Below are positions 22,222-30,410 of a stretch of 44,193 nt of DNA, piece by piece (within the stretch, counting starts at the first letter, position 1; each line of letters begins with the position of its first letter). Under the pieces are notes generated by a model. That model was given only the letters and a program-made list of their open reading frames with translations. It was not told the DNA's origin and did no database searches. The position numbers and the translations under genes are program-made. Origin of the DNA: TMP-86 sp964247385 (lineage in GTDB: Bacteria; Pseudomonadota; Gammaproteobacteria; Steroidobacterales; Steroidobacteraceae); assembly GCA_964247385.1 (NCBI GenBank), contig CAXTUB010000020.1:1-44193 (forward strand). The letters are read 5' to 3'.

Positions 22222-24843
22222 CTACTCGGGTCCGCGCGGCATCAACAGCTTTGCGATCAGCGCGGTCCAGCCGGTTTGATGCGCGGCGCCGGCGCCGCGT
22301 CCGCGGTCGCCGTGAAAGTACTCGTAGAATGGGCTGGAATCGCGGAAGTACGGGTCGAGCTGCCACTGGGGCTCGTGGCCCCGCACGGCACGCTTGCCGT
22401 CCGCATCGCGCAAGAAAATCTTCGCCAGGCGCTGCGACACGTGCTCGGCGATTTGCGCAAGCGTCAGCAAATGACCTGAGCCCGTCGGACACTCGAGTTT
22501 GAAATCATCGCCGTAATAGTGATGGAATTTTTGCAGCGACTCGATGAGCAAGAAGTTCATCGGAAACCAAATAGGACCGCGCCAATTCGAGTTGCCGCCG
22601 AACAGGGCCGACTCGGACTCGGCGGGGGAGTAGCGCACCGTCAGGTCGATGTCCTTGTATTTGAACTCGTAGGGTGCGGACAGGTGCGCACGCGACAGCG
22701 CGCGAACGCCGTAGTCCGACAAGAACTCGCTCTCATCCAGCATGCGCTGCAACAGCTTCTTCATGCGATGGCCGCGCAAGAGCGACAGCAGGCGCCGTTC
22801 GCCGCGGCCGCTCTCCTGCCAATGCGAAACGAGCTTCGCCAGATCGGGGCGATAGTTCAGAAACCATTCGAGACGCTTGCGGAACCCCGGCAGTTCCGCC
22901 AGCAGCTCCGGCTCGATGGTTTCGACCGCGAACAGCGGCACGAGGCCGACGAGAGAGCGCACTTTCAAATTGAAACGCTCGCCGTTCGGCAGATGCAGCA
23001 CGTCGTAGAAAAATTTTTCTTCGTCGTCCCACAGGCCGCCGCCCTCGTTGAACATGGTGCTCATCGCTTCGGCGATGTGCAAGAAATGTTCGAAGAATTT
23101 GCTCGCGATGTCCTCGTACACATGATTGTGCTGCGCAAGCTCGAGTGCAATGCGCATGAGATTGAGCGAGTACATGGCCATCCAGCTCGTGCCGTCCGAT
23201 TGGTCGATGTGGCCACCCGTGGGGAGTTGTGAGCTGCGATCGAAAACACCGATGTTGTCGAGGCCGAGAAAGCCGCCTTGAAATACATTGCGGCCTTCAG
23301 CGTCCTTTCGATTGACCCACCACGTGAAGTTGATCATGAGCTTGTGGAACACGCGCTCGAGGAACTCGATATCGCCGCGGCCGCTTTGCTTGCGATCGAT
23401 TTGATAGACGCGCCATGCGGCCCACGCGTGCACCGGCGGGTTCACATCGCCGAACGCCCATTCATACGCAGGCATCTGCCCATTCGGGTGCATGTACCAT
23501 TCGCGCGTCAGAAGTATCAACTGATGCTTGGCCGTGTCCGCATCGATGTACGCCCAGGTCAGGCAGTGAAACGCCAGATCCCATGCGGCGTACCACGGAT
23601 ACTCCCACTTGTCGGGCATCGCGACGATGTCGGCGTTGTTGAGATGCCTCCAGTCGCTGTCGCGTCCGTGGCGCCGTGACTCAGGCGGCGTCGGCTGCGA
23701 CGGATCTCCCGCGAGCCACTGCGGAATGTCGAAGTAATAAAACTGTTTGCTCCACACCAAGCCCGCGAAAGCTTGCCGCTGCACGTTGCGCGCATCCTCG
23801 CTGTCGATTCCACGATGCACTTCGCCGTAGAATTCGTCGGCTTCACGGATGCGCGCGGTGAACTGCGCATTGAAGCCATCGAAAGGCTCGGGCCAGTCGC
23901 GTGGCGCCAGGCGCAAGCGAATTTGCATGCTCGCACCGGGCGCAACTTCGCCTCGATACCACGCCGCGGCTCGCGTTCCGGCTTGGTCATGCGTCGCGCC
24001 GTTGTTGCCCTGCACGATGCGCTCATTGAATCCATCCTTGGCGCGGCCGTTCGGCTTGGCTTGCCACACATGCGCCGCGTTGGTGTCATTTTCCGTGAAC
24101 AGAATTTCAGGCCCGCCGTCCACATAGAGCCGGTACGCATCCAGCGCGTGATGATCCACCGCGATGCAATTCCGGTCGCTCAAGGTCAATGCGGGCTTAT
24201 ACGATCCCAGCTTCCACGACCAGGTATTCCGAAACGTGAGCAGCGGAACGAGATGGAGCGGTGCAGCCACCGGGCCGCGATTGTGCGCTGTCACGCGCAT
24301 GAGCAGATCGCCCGGCGTCACTTGCGCGTACTCGATGAACACATCGAAATAGCGCTGCTCGTCGAGCACGCCGGTATCGAGCAGCTCGTACTCGGGCACT
24401 TCGCGGCTGCGGCGTGCATTTTCCTCGACGAGTTTCGTATAAGGGAAGGCGGCGTGAGGATACTTGTAGAGCATCTTGAGATAGGCGTTGGTCGGCACGC
24501 CATCCAGATAAAAGTATTGCTCTTTGACGTCCTCGCCGTGATTGCCCTGGCCATTGGTGAGCCCGAAGAACCGCTCCTTCAGAATCTCATCGCGCTCGTT
24601 CCAAAGCGCCAGAGTCAAGCACAGCGTCTGCTGTGCATCGCACACGCCCGCGATGCCATCCTCGCCCCATCGATAGGCGCGGCTGCGCGCGTGCTCGTGC
24701 GGGAAATATGCCCAGGCATCGCCGCCGGCACTGTAATCCTCGCGCACGGTGCCCCATTGGCGCTCGCTGACGTAGGGCCCCCAGTGCCGCCAGGATCCGG
24801 GCCCCAGCGTCTTGTCCGCAAGACGCCGTTTTTCTTCGCTCAT
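22222..24843 (-). CDS. GH63-like glucosidase (MGH1-type glycoside hydrolase domain)
   Basis: A large 873-residue protein of the bacterial glucosidase group related to GH63/MGH1. It starts MSEEKRRLADKTLGPGSWRHWGPYVSERQWGT. An N-terminal beta-sandwich region is followed by an (alpha/alpha)6 toroid whose recognisable segments include FPHEHARSRAYRWGEDGIAG, KWEYPWYAAWDLAFH, AYEWAFGDVNPPVHAWA, GGFLGLDNIGVFDRSSQ and NWRGPIWFPMNFLL. Family members act on alpha-glucosides or glucosylglycerate/mannosylglycerate; the substrate here cannot be fixed. No signal peptide is seen, so it is cytoplasmic. It sits between the DUF2282 gene (21 nt upstream) and msrB (10 nt downstream), all leftward. Confidence 0.85.
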   Translation of the reverse strand: MSEEKRRLADKTLGPGSWRHWGPYVSERQWGTVREDYSAGGDAWAYFPHEHARSRAYRWGEDGIAGVCDAQQTLCLTLALWNERDEILKERFFGLTNGQGNHGEDVKEQYFYLDGVPTNAYLKMLYKYPHAAFPYTKLVEENARRSREVPEYELLDTGVLDEQRYFDVFIEYAQVTPGDLLMRVTAHNRGPVAAPLHLVPLLTFRNTWSWKLGSYKPALTLSDRNCIAVDHHALDAYRLYVDGGPEILFTENDTNAAHVWQAKPNGRAKDGFNERIVQGNNGATHDQAGTRAAAWYRGEVAPGASMQIRLRLAPRDWPEPFDGFNAQFTARIREADEFYGEVHRGIDSEDARNVQRQAFAGLVWSKQFYYFDIPQWLAGDPSQPTPPESRRHGRDSDWRHLNNADIVAMPDKWEYPWYAAWDLAFHCLTWAYIDADTAKHQLILLTREWYMHPNGQMPAYEWAFGDVNPPVHAWAAWRVYQIDRKQSGRGDIEFLERVFHKLMINFTWWVNRKDAEGRNVFQGGFLGLDNIGVFDRSSQLPTGGHIDQSDGTSWMAMYSLNLMRIALELAQHNHVYEDIASKFFEHFLHIAEAMSTMFNEGGGLWDDEEKFFYDVLHLPNGERFNLKVRSLVGLVPLFAVETIEPELLAELPGFRKRLEWFLNYRPDLAKLVSHWQESGRGERRLLSLLRGHRMKKLLQRMLDESEFLSDYGVRALSRAHLSAPYEFKYKDIDLTVRYSPAESESALFGGNSNWRGPIWFPMNFLLIESLQKFHHYYGDDFKLECPTGSGHLLTLAQIAEHVSQRLAKIFLRDADGKRAVRGHEPQWQLDPYFRDSSPFYEYFHGDRGRGAGAAHQTGWTALIAKLLMPRGPE

Positions 24844-24864
24844 GTCCCTGAGTCGATCGTTGCT

Positions 24865-25116
24865 CTAAGTTTTGGGTTTGAGCGACCCGCCCGTCAGCTT
24901 CTCGCACGTGCCTTTGGGCACGCTCACCCAATCGGCGCTGTCCGCATCGGTCTTCGCCTGACCCGCACAAGAGTGCGCCGCGGCGGCGCAATCATTCTTG
25001 CCGGCCTTCACCACGCCGAAGCATTTTTCCATTTCCACTTTGTCTGCCGCGCCGGCCACGCCCGCCAGCAACAACCCGGCGATCGCGGCCGCGGCATGCG
25101 CATTGCAATTCTTCAT
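24865..25116 (-). CDS. DUF2282 bufferin-like small exported protein
   Basis: An 83-residue protein with a signal peptide (MKNCNAHAAAAIAGLLLAGVAGA) and a short mature part. The mature part contains EKCFGVVKAGKNDCAAAAHSCAGQA and VPKGTCEKL, four conserved cysteines with the KAGKNDC signature of DUF2282. DUF2282 proteins were recently described as bufferins (BufA1-type), precursor peptides whose Cys are modified by an MNIO enzyme (DUF692) with a DUF2063 partner and that sequester copper. The ATG at 25116 has AAGGA 7 nt upstream; a longer frame from 25173 lacks a good site. Neither DUF692 nor DUF2063 is in this window, so it is an orphan. Metal role is inferred from the family. Confidence 0.8.
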   Translation of the reverse strand: MKNCNAHAAAAIAGLLLAGVAGAADKVEMEKCFGVVKAGKNDCAAAAHSCAGQAKTDADSADWVSVPKGTCEKLTGGSLKPKT

Positions 25117-25227
25117 TCGATCATCCTTCACGGTGAGGGTATCGCGCGAAAGTGTATTGCGTTCAGCCGGCACTCGCGAGTGGCGCGGCGTGACCGACCT
25201 CGCGTATCGAAGAAGAGGGCTAGTGGA

Positions 25228-25497
25228 TCAAGAAGTGCGTTTCAGATGCAGCAGCTCGCGATGGTCCGATCCGCCCGGCGCCTCGCGGGAGGTGGAGGTG
25301 ATTTCGTCGCCCGTGTCACCTTCGCCGGGGGCGCCGCGCACGGCGCGACGCTCAGCCACTTCTTCGCGATCGACCGGAATATCTTTGGGTGCATCGATTC
25401 CGAGTCTGACCTGCTCGCCGCGCAGCGAAACCACGGTGACGGAAATGCTGTCGCCGATCTTGATCGACTGTCCAATCTTACGAGTTAGTATCAGCAT
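25228..25497 (-). CDS. csrA: carbon storage regulator CsrA
   Basis: An 89-residue CsrA. The first 50 residues are canonical: MLILTRKIGQSIKIGD, VTVVSLRGEQVRLGIDAPKDIPVDREEV, including the RNA-binding N-terminal strand LTRK and the conserved Arg of REEVAER. A longer than usual C-terminal tail of about 35 residues is Glu/Asp/Ser-rich and looks disordered. CsrA binds GGA motifs in mRNA leaders to control carbon metabolism, biofilm and motility. It is transcribed leftward, 111 nt from DUF2282, and diverges from the membrane protein gene. Confidence 0.95.
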   Translation of the reverse strand: MLILTRKIGQSIKIGDSISVTVVSLRGEQVRLGIDAPKDIPVDREEVAERRAVRGAPGEGDTGDEITSTSREAPGGSDHRELLHLKRTS

Positions 25498-25583
25498 CCC
25501 ATGCCCAGGTGTCCGCCGCTTTCTGAAATCCGACAGTGGCAGCGTTGGTGTACGGCTCGTATCGGCCGTTCGAGGGACCTCGC

Positions 25584-25859
25584 GTGAGCAATCCCCTACT
25601 GTCAGAGCCTTGGGCGAACGTCCTCGTCGATGCAGTCGGTTGGCTCGCCATGGCGCTCATTGTCACCGCCTACGCACTGGTCTCGAGCGGCCGGCTGAAG
25701 AGCGTCTCTCCGGCTTATCAGTGGCTCAACGTGGCCGGAGGCGCCGCGTTCGTTTTCTACACATGGGTGAAAGCCGCCTACGCGTCGATGGCGCTCAATG
25801 TGATTTGGGTGGCAATCGGTGTGATCGCTTTGCTGAGACGAGCTCGGCATACCAAGTAG
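25584..25859 (+). CDS. small membrane protein, CBU_0592-like
   Basis: A 91-residue integral membrane protein with three predicted hydrophobic helices: VDAVGWLAMALIVTAYALV, a central VAGGAAFVFYTWVKAA and ALNVIWVAIGVIALL. The YQWLNVAGGAAF segment is the mark of the CBU_0592 family, whose function is unknown. A GTG at 25584 with GAGGGA upstream is preferred over an in-frame start at 25536 (extra MAALVYGSYRPFEGPR). It is divergent from csrA and ends 27 nt before the PfkB-type kinase. Confidence 0.7.
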   Translation: MSNPLLSEPWANVLVDAVGWLAMALIVTAYALVSSGRLKSVSPAYQWLNVAGGAAFVFYTWVKAAYASMALNVIWVAIGVIALLRRARHTK

Positions 25860-25886
25860 CGCGCGTGCGGCATGTAGAATGCATGA

Positions 25887-26858
25887 ATGCCAAATGATGC
25901 CCACGACGCCGGGGCCGCATTGATATGTGGTTCAGCGGCTTACGACCACATCTTAACGTTCAACGATCGGTTTAAAGCGCACATATTGCCCGACCGGCTG
26001 GACATTTTGAACGTATCGTTTCTCGCGCCGGAAATGCGAAGAGAATTCGGTGGTTGCGCGCTTAACATCGCATATAACTTGAAGCTTCTTGGAACCGTCG
26101 TTTACCCGATGGCGGCCGTGGGCCACGACTTTGCGCCCTACCGGAATTCATTGGTGCGGCGCGGCGTGCCGACGGATTTTCTGACCGAGCGGGAAAGTCA
26201 GTTCACCGCGCAGTGCTTCATCACCACTGATCTGGACGGCAATCAAATCACGATTTTTCACCCAGGCGCCATGCAGGAGGCTCACCTGAAACGAGTGGAA
26301 ATGTTCCCTCAGTTGCGCATCGGCATCGTCGCGCCGGATGGGCGTCAGGCCATGCTGGATCATGCCGGGCAGTTCGCGGCGCTGGGCGTGCCATTCATCT
26401 TCGATCCGGGTCAAGGCATGCCGATGTTCGACGGAGCCGAGCTGCGCCAGTTCATCGAGCAGGCCACCTGGATTGCAGTCAACGAGTACGAGTGGGAGAT
26501 GCTCGCGAAAAAAACCGCTTGGGGCGAGCGCGACATGCTCGCGCGCGTGCGCGCGCTCATCGTCACTCACGGCAAGGACGGTGCGCGAATTTTCACGCCG
26601 GAGCAAGTGCATGAGGTTCCCGCCGCCCGCGTATCGGAAGTGGTGGACCCCACCGGATGCGGGGATGCGTTCCGTGCGGGGCTGATCCACGGGCTGTTGC
26701 GCGGCTGGGACTGGCCGCTCACGGGCCGCGCGGCTTCACTCATGGGCGCGATCAAAATAGAATCGCGCGGGCCGCAAAATCACGAGTTTACCCGTGCTCA
26801 GTTCGAGCGCCGATTCAGCGAAAATTTTCCCGACTTTTCAGTAGGATTGTCTGCATGA
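25887..26858 (+). CDS. PfkB-family carbohydrate kinase, adenosine-kinase-like
   Basis: A 323-residue ribokinase/PfkB-family kinase. Signature 1 region is MRREFGGCALNIAYNLKLLG and signature 2 is VDPTGCGDAFRAGLIHGLL, with the anion-hole GCGD catalytic Asp. Substrate-binding residues near the start (GSAAYDHILTF) fit adenosine-kinase-like members. It overlaps the metK start by 4 nt and is followed by ahcY, whose reaction produces adenosine. A role as adenosine kinase removing that product is a good inference, since AhcY is reversible and needs adenosine removal. A TAGAAT lies 7 nt before the ATG. Other sugar substrates cannot be excluded by sequence. Confidence 0.85.
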   Translation: MPNDAHDAGAALICGSAAYDHILTFNDRFKAHILPDRLDILNVSFLAPEMRREFGGCALNIAYNLKLLGTVVYPMAAVGHDFAPYRNSLVRRGVPTDFLTERESQFTAQCFITTDLDGNQITIFHPGAMQEAHLKRVEMFPQLRIGIVAPDGRQAMLDHAGQFAALGVPFIFDPGQGMPMFDGAELRQFIEQATWIAVNEYEWEMLAKKTAWGERDMLARVRALIVTHGKDGARIFTPEQVHEVPAARVSEVVDPTGCGDAFRAGLIHGLLRGWDWPLTGRAASLMGAIKIESRGPQNHEFTRAQFERRFSENFPDFSVGLSA

Positions 26859-28027
26859 GCAAAGACTTCGTTTTCACTTCCGAATCGGTCTCGGAAGGCC
26901 ACCCGGATAAAGTGGCGGACCAAATTTCCGATGCGATTTTGGACGCTATCCTAGCCGCGGACCCGAAGGGCCGCGTCGCGTGTGAAACGCTCGTAAAGAC
27001 GGGCGTGGTGATCGTTGCCGGCGAAATCACCACCGATGCGTGGGTGGACGTCGAGGGCTTGGTGCGAAAGACGGTGCTCGGCATCGGGTATAACCACTCT
27101 GACATGGGATTCGACGGCGCGAGCTGCGGCATTTTGAATGTCATCGGCAAGCAATCGGCGGACATCGCTCAAGGCGTCGACAAGAAAGATGAGCGCAAGC
27201 AGGGCGCGGGCGATCAAGGCCTCATGTTTGGCTACGCGACCAACGAGACCGATGTGTTGATGCCCGCGCCCATCACGTATGCGCACCGGCTGGTCAAACG
27301 CCAGGCGCAGGTGCGCAAGAACGGCAAGCTTGCATGGCTCCGGCCGGACGCGAAGAGTCAGATTACGCTGCGCTATGAGAATGACGCGCCCGTCGGCATC
27401 GAGGCCGTGGTGCTCTCCACGCAGCACGAGGATGACGTTTCGAACAAAGTGCTGCGCGAAGCCGTGATGGAGGAGATCATCAAGCCCGTGCTGCCGGGCA
27501 AGTGGCTGGACAAGCGCACCAAATTCCATATCAACCCGACCGGGCGATTCGTGGTGGGCGGGCCCGTGGGCGACTGCGGCTTGACTGGCCGCAAAATCAT
27601 CGTCGATACGTACGGCGGCTTCGCGCGTCACGGAGGGGGTGCGTTTTCGGGAAAGGATCCGTCCAAGGTCGATCGCTCGGCCGCGTATGCCGCCCGCTAC
27701 GTGGCGAAGAACCTGGTGGCGGCAGGGCTCGCCGAGCGGTGCGAGGTGCAAGTCTCGTATGCCATCGGAGTGGCCGAGCCAACCTCCATCATGGTGGAGA
27801 GCTTCGGCACCGGTAAGCTCGCCGATGCGAAGCTCACCGAGCTCGTGCGAAGCCATTTCGACCTCACGCCTTTTGGCTTGCGCGAAATGCTCGAGCTGGC
27901 GCGTCCCATCTATCAGAAGACGGCCTCGTATGGGCACTTCGGCCGGATGGAAGAAGAATTCACGTGGGAGCGGACCGATAAGGCGCGGGCGCTCGCCGCC
28001 GAAACCAAAGTTGGCCGCGCCGCCTGA
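26855..28027 (+). CDS. metK: S-adenosylmethionine synthetase
   Basis: A 390-residue MetK of normal length that makes SAM from methionine and ATP. Motifs: FTSESVSEGHPDKVADQISDA (ATP/metal), TGVVIVAGEITT, GAGDQGLMFGYATNET (the gating-loop GAGDQG), GGPVGDCGLTGRKI, and the phosphate-binding GGGAFSGKDPSKVDRSAAY. The ATG at 26855 overlaps the stop of the kinase gene, in ATGA style. It is the second gene of the activated-methyl group PfkB-metK-ahcY-folD. Nothing unusual is visible in the protein. Confidence 0.97.
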   Translation: MSKDFVFTSESVSEGHPDKVADQISDAILDAILAADPKGRVACETLVKTGVVIVAGEITTDAWVDVEGLVRKTVLGIGYNHSDMGFDGASCGILNVIGKQSADIAQGVDKKDERKQGAGDQGLMFGYATNETDVLMPAPITYAHRLVKRQAQVRKNGKLAWLRPDAKSQITLRYENDAPVGIEAVVLSTQHEDDVSNKVLREAVMEEIIKPVLPGKWLDKRTKFHINPTGRFVVGGPVGDCGLTGRKIIVDTYGGFARHGGGAFSGKDPSKVDRSAAYAARYVAKNLVAAGLAERCEVQVSYAIGVAEPTSIMVESFGTGKLADAKLTELVRSHFDLTPFGLREMLELARPIYQKTASYGHFGRMEEEFTWERTDKARALAAETKVGRAA

Positions 28028-28067
28028 GCGCGCGGCGTTTGTGAAAAGCCGTGTACAGCGCGCGCTC
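28026..28067 (+). other. imperfect hairpin between metK and ahcY
   Basis: GAGCGCGC (28026-28033) pairs with GCGCGCTC (28060-28067), and GGC (28034-28036) with GCC (28048-28050), leaving a bulged 3' side. It begins at the metK stop. No T-run follows, so it is a weak terminator at best. I looked for the conserved SAH-riboswitch core and did not find it. Confidence 0.35.
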
Positions 28068-28109
28068 CGTGGACGTGCCGCCCCTTAGAATCGAGTCGTT
28101 GGAGTCCGT

Positions 28110-29522
28110 ATGAACGCAGTCATCAAGTCATCCCCCGATCACGCCATCAAGGATTTGGCGCTCGCCGAGTGGGGCCGCAAGGAAATTCGCATTGCCGAGA
28201 CGGAGATGCCGGGGCTCATGGCGATCCGCGAGGAATATTCCGGCTCGCGGCCGTTGAAAGGCGCGCGCATCTCGGGCTCGCTCCACATGACGATTCAGAC
28301 CGCAGTGCTGATCGAGACTCTCGAGGCGCTGGGCGCCGAAGTGCGCTGGGCCTCGTGCAATATTTATTCGACGCAGGATCATGCGGCCGCGGCCATCGCC
28401 GAGAACGGCACAGCAGTGTTCGCCATCAAGGGCGAATCGCTCGAAGACTATTGGGATTACACGCACCGCATTTTTGAATGGCCCGATGGCGGCTTCAGCA
28501 ACATGATCCTGGACGACGGCGGGGATGCGACGCTTCTGCTTCATCTGGGCGCGAAGGCCGAGAAAAAGCCCGCGTTGCTTGCGAACCCCTCGAGCGAAGA
28601 GGAAACGCACTTGTTCGCTTCCATCAAAGCGCGTTTGAAATCCGAGCCGCGTTGGTATTCGACGCGGCTTGCGAAAATCAAGGGAGTGACCGAAGAGACC
28701 ACGACCGGCGTCAAGCGTCTGTATCAAATGGCGAAGGACGGCGAGCTCGGCTTTCCGGCGATCAATGTGAATGATTCGGTCACCAAGTCCAAGTTCGATA
28801 ACTTGTATGGCTGCCGCGAGTCGCTGGTCGATGCCATCAAGCGGGCCACCGATGTCATGATCGCGGGCAAGATCGCCGTGGTCGCAGGCTACGGCGATGT
28901 GGGCAAGGGCTCTGCGCAAGCTTTGCGTGCGCTGTCGGCGCAAGTGTGGGTGACCGAGATCGATCCCATCTGCGCGCTGCAGGCCGCCATGGAGGGGTTT
29001 CGCGTGGTCACCATGGAAGAAGCGGCGGACCAGGGCGACATCTTCGTCAGCGCCACGGGCAATGCGCGCGTCATCACGCTCGCTCATATGCAGCGCATGA
29101 AGAATCAAGCCATCGTCTGCAATATCGGCCACTTCGACAACGAGATCGAAGTGGCCGAGCTCAAACAGTTTCGCTGGGAGAACATCAAGCCGCAGGTGGA
29201 CCACGTGGTGTTCCCCGACGGTAAGCGAATTATTCTGCTCGCAGAAGGGCGGCTCGTGAATCTGGGCTGCGGCACGGGGCACCCTTCGTACGTCATGAGC
29301 TCTTCGTTTGCGAATCAAGTCATCGCGCAGATGGAATTGTTCACGCATACACAGAACTACCCGCTGGGCGTCTATGTGCTGCCCAAGCATCTGGATGAGA
29401 AAGTGGCGCGTTTGCAATTGAAAAAGCTTGGCGCGCATCTCACCGAGCTCAGTGATGCTCAGGCAGCGTACATCGGCGTTGCCAAGCAGGGGCCCTACAA
29501 GGCGGATCATTATCGCTACTGA
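28110..29522 (+). CDS. ahcY: S-adenosylhomocysteine hydrolase
   Basis: A 470-residue adenosylhomocysteinase that splits SAH into adenosine and homocysteine with bound NAD. Motifs: SGSLHMTIQTAVLIETL, WASCNIYSTQDHAAAAI, the NAD-binding VVAGYGDVGKGSAQALRAL, the Lys/Asp site NVNDSVTKSKFDN, and the C-terminal KADHYRY. The length with an internal insertion (about residues 150-190) is typical of bacterial type enzymes. A GGAG precedes the ATG. It follows metK by 82 nt, a gap that holds a hairpin and a TAGAAT -10-like element at 28086-28091. With MetK and the kinase upstream it forms the methyl cycle. Confidence 0.97.
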   Translation: MNAVIKSSPDHAIKDLALAEWGRKEIRIAETEMPGLMAIREEYSGSRPLKGARISGSLHMTIQTAVLIETLEALGAEVRWASCNIYSTQDHAAAAIAENGTAVFAIKGESLEDYWDYTHRIFEWPDGGFSNMILDDGGDATLLLHLGAKAEKKPALLANPSSEEETHLFASIKARLKSEPRWYSTRLAKIKGVTEETTTGVKRLYQMAKDGELGFPAINVNDSVTKSKFDNLYGCRESLVDAIKRATDVMIAGKIAVVAGYGDVGKGSAQALRALSAQVWVTEIDPICALQAAMEGFRVVTMEEAADQGDIFVSATGNARVITLAHMQRMKNQAIVCNIGHFDNEIEVAELKQFRWENIKPQVDHVVFPDGKRIILLAEGRLVNLGCGTGHPSYVMSSSFANQVIAQMELFTHTQNYPLGVYVLPKHLDEKVARLQLKKLGAHLTELSDAQAAYIGVAKQGPYKADHYRY

Positions 29523-29535
29523 AAATCTACACGCC

Positions 29536-30405
29536 GTGCGGGCAGAGCCTGCCGCGCTCTTGGACGGCAAGCGGGTCGCGAGCCGGGTGCGCGCCGAGGT
29601 TGCCGCGCGAGTGCGCGAATTCAAGGCGGCGGCCGGACGTGCGCCGGGCCTTGCCGTGGTGCAGGTGGGCGACAACGCGGCCTCGACCGTATACGTTCGA
29701 AACAAGAAAAAAGCGTGTGCGGAAGTCGGCATCGAGTCGTTCTCGCACGATCCTCCCGCGAATATCACGCGCGCCGAGCTACTCTCGCTCGTCGATTTGC
29801 TCAACAAGGATTCGCGGGTGGATGGCATTCTGGTGCAACTGCCGCTGCCTGCCGCGCTCGACGCCAATGAAATCATGGATGCGTTGGATCCCGCGAAAGA
29901 CATCGACGGGTTTCATCCGGTCAACACGGGGCTCCTCGCACAGCGCCGGCCGCGGCTCAGGCCTTGCACGCCGCTCGGCGTCATTCGGCTTGCAAAAGAA
30001 TATGGCATTGAATTGACAGGTGCGCGCGCGACGGTGGTCGGCGCGTCGAACATCGTGGGCCGGCCCATGGCGCTCGAGCTGATGCTCGCGGGCGCCACGG
30101 TGACCGTGTGCCACTCGCGCAGCCGCGATGTGCGTCAAGAGGTCGAGCGCGCCGAGGTGCTGGTGGTCGCGGTCGGGCGGCCCCAAATCATTCCAGGCGC
30201 GTGGGTGCGGCCGGGGGCTGCGGTATTCGACGTGGGCATGAATCGGCTGGACTCGGGCGCTCTCGTCGGCGATGTGGATTTCGACGGCGCGCTGCCGCGG
30301 GCGCGCTGGATCACGCCGGTGCCCGGTGGCGTCGGCCCCATGACCATCGCCATGCTGTTGTCGAACACCGTCGATGCGGCCGTTGCCCGGCGCGAATCGG
30401 TGTAG
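29536..30405 (+). CDS. folD: methylenetetrahydrofolate dehydrogenase/cyclohydrolase
   Basis: A 289-residue FolD of normal length. It has LLDGKRVASRVRAEV, the catalytic Tyr/Lys region ASTVYVRNKKKACAEVGI (Lys in the VRNKKK segment), DGILVQLPLP, the signature PCTPLGVIRLAKEYGIEL, the cofactor-binding VVGASNIVGRPMALEL and VPGGVGPMTIAMLL. It interconverts 5,10-methylene- and 10-formyl-THF. The frame is open back into ahcY, but the first sensible start is GTG at 29536, which puts LLDGK at the right distance. Position 14 nt after ahcY suggests one transcript and links folate one-carbon supply to the methyl cycle; its 10-formyl-THF is also the donor for the formyltransferase of the arn operon. Confidence 0.93.
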   Translation: MRAEPAALLDGKRVASRVRAEVAARVREFKAAAGRAPGLAVVQVGDNAASTVYVRNKKKACAEVGIESFSHDPPANITRAELLSLVDLLNKDSRVDGILVQLPLPAALDANEIMDALDPAKDIDGFHPVNTGLLAQRRPRLRPCTPLGVIRLAKEYGIELTGARATVVGASNIVGRPMALELMLAGATVTVCHSRSRDVRQEVERAEVLVVAVGRPQIIPGAWVRPGAAVFDVGMNRLDSGALVGDVDFDGALPRARWITPVPGGVGPMTIAMLLSNTVDAAVARRESV

Positions 30406-30410
30406 CCCGC

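Noticed and set aside
23773..25488. A 571-codon plus-strand frame opposite the glucosidase, DUF2282 and csrA genes
   Set aside because: It spans three recognisable minus-strand genes and has no recognisable domain; a shadow frame.
26657..26854. Longer MetK N-terminus from an upstream in-frame start
   Set aside because: The extension lies wholly within the kinase gene, and MetK proteins start at the FVFTSESVSEGHPDK segment, matching ATG 26855.
28028..28109. SAH riboswitch upstream of ahcY
   Set aside because: The gap is only 82 nt and lacks the conserved core and pseudoknot partner; only an imperfect GC hairpin is present.
28128..29903. A 591-codon open frame on the minus strand opposite ahcY and folD
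   Set aside because: It is antisense to two unmistakable enzymes, its translation shows no family motif, and high-GC genes often leave the opposite frame open.
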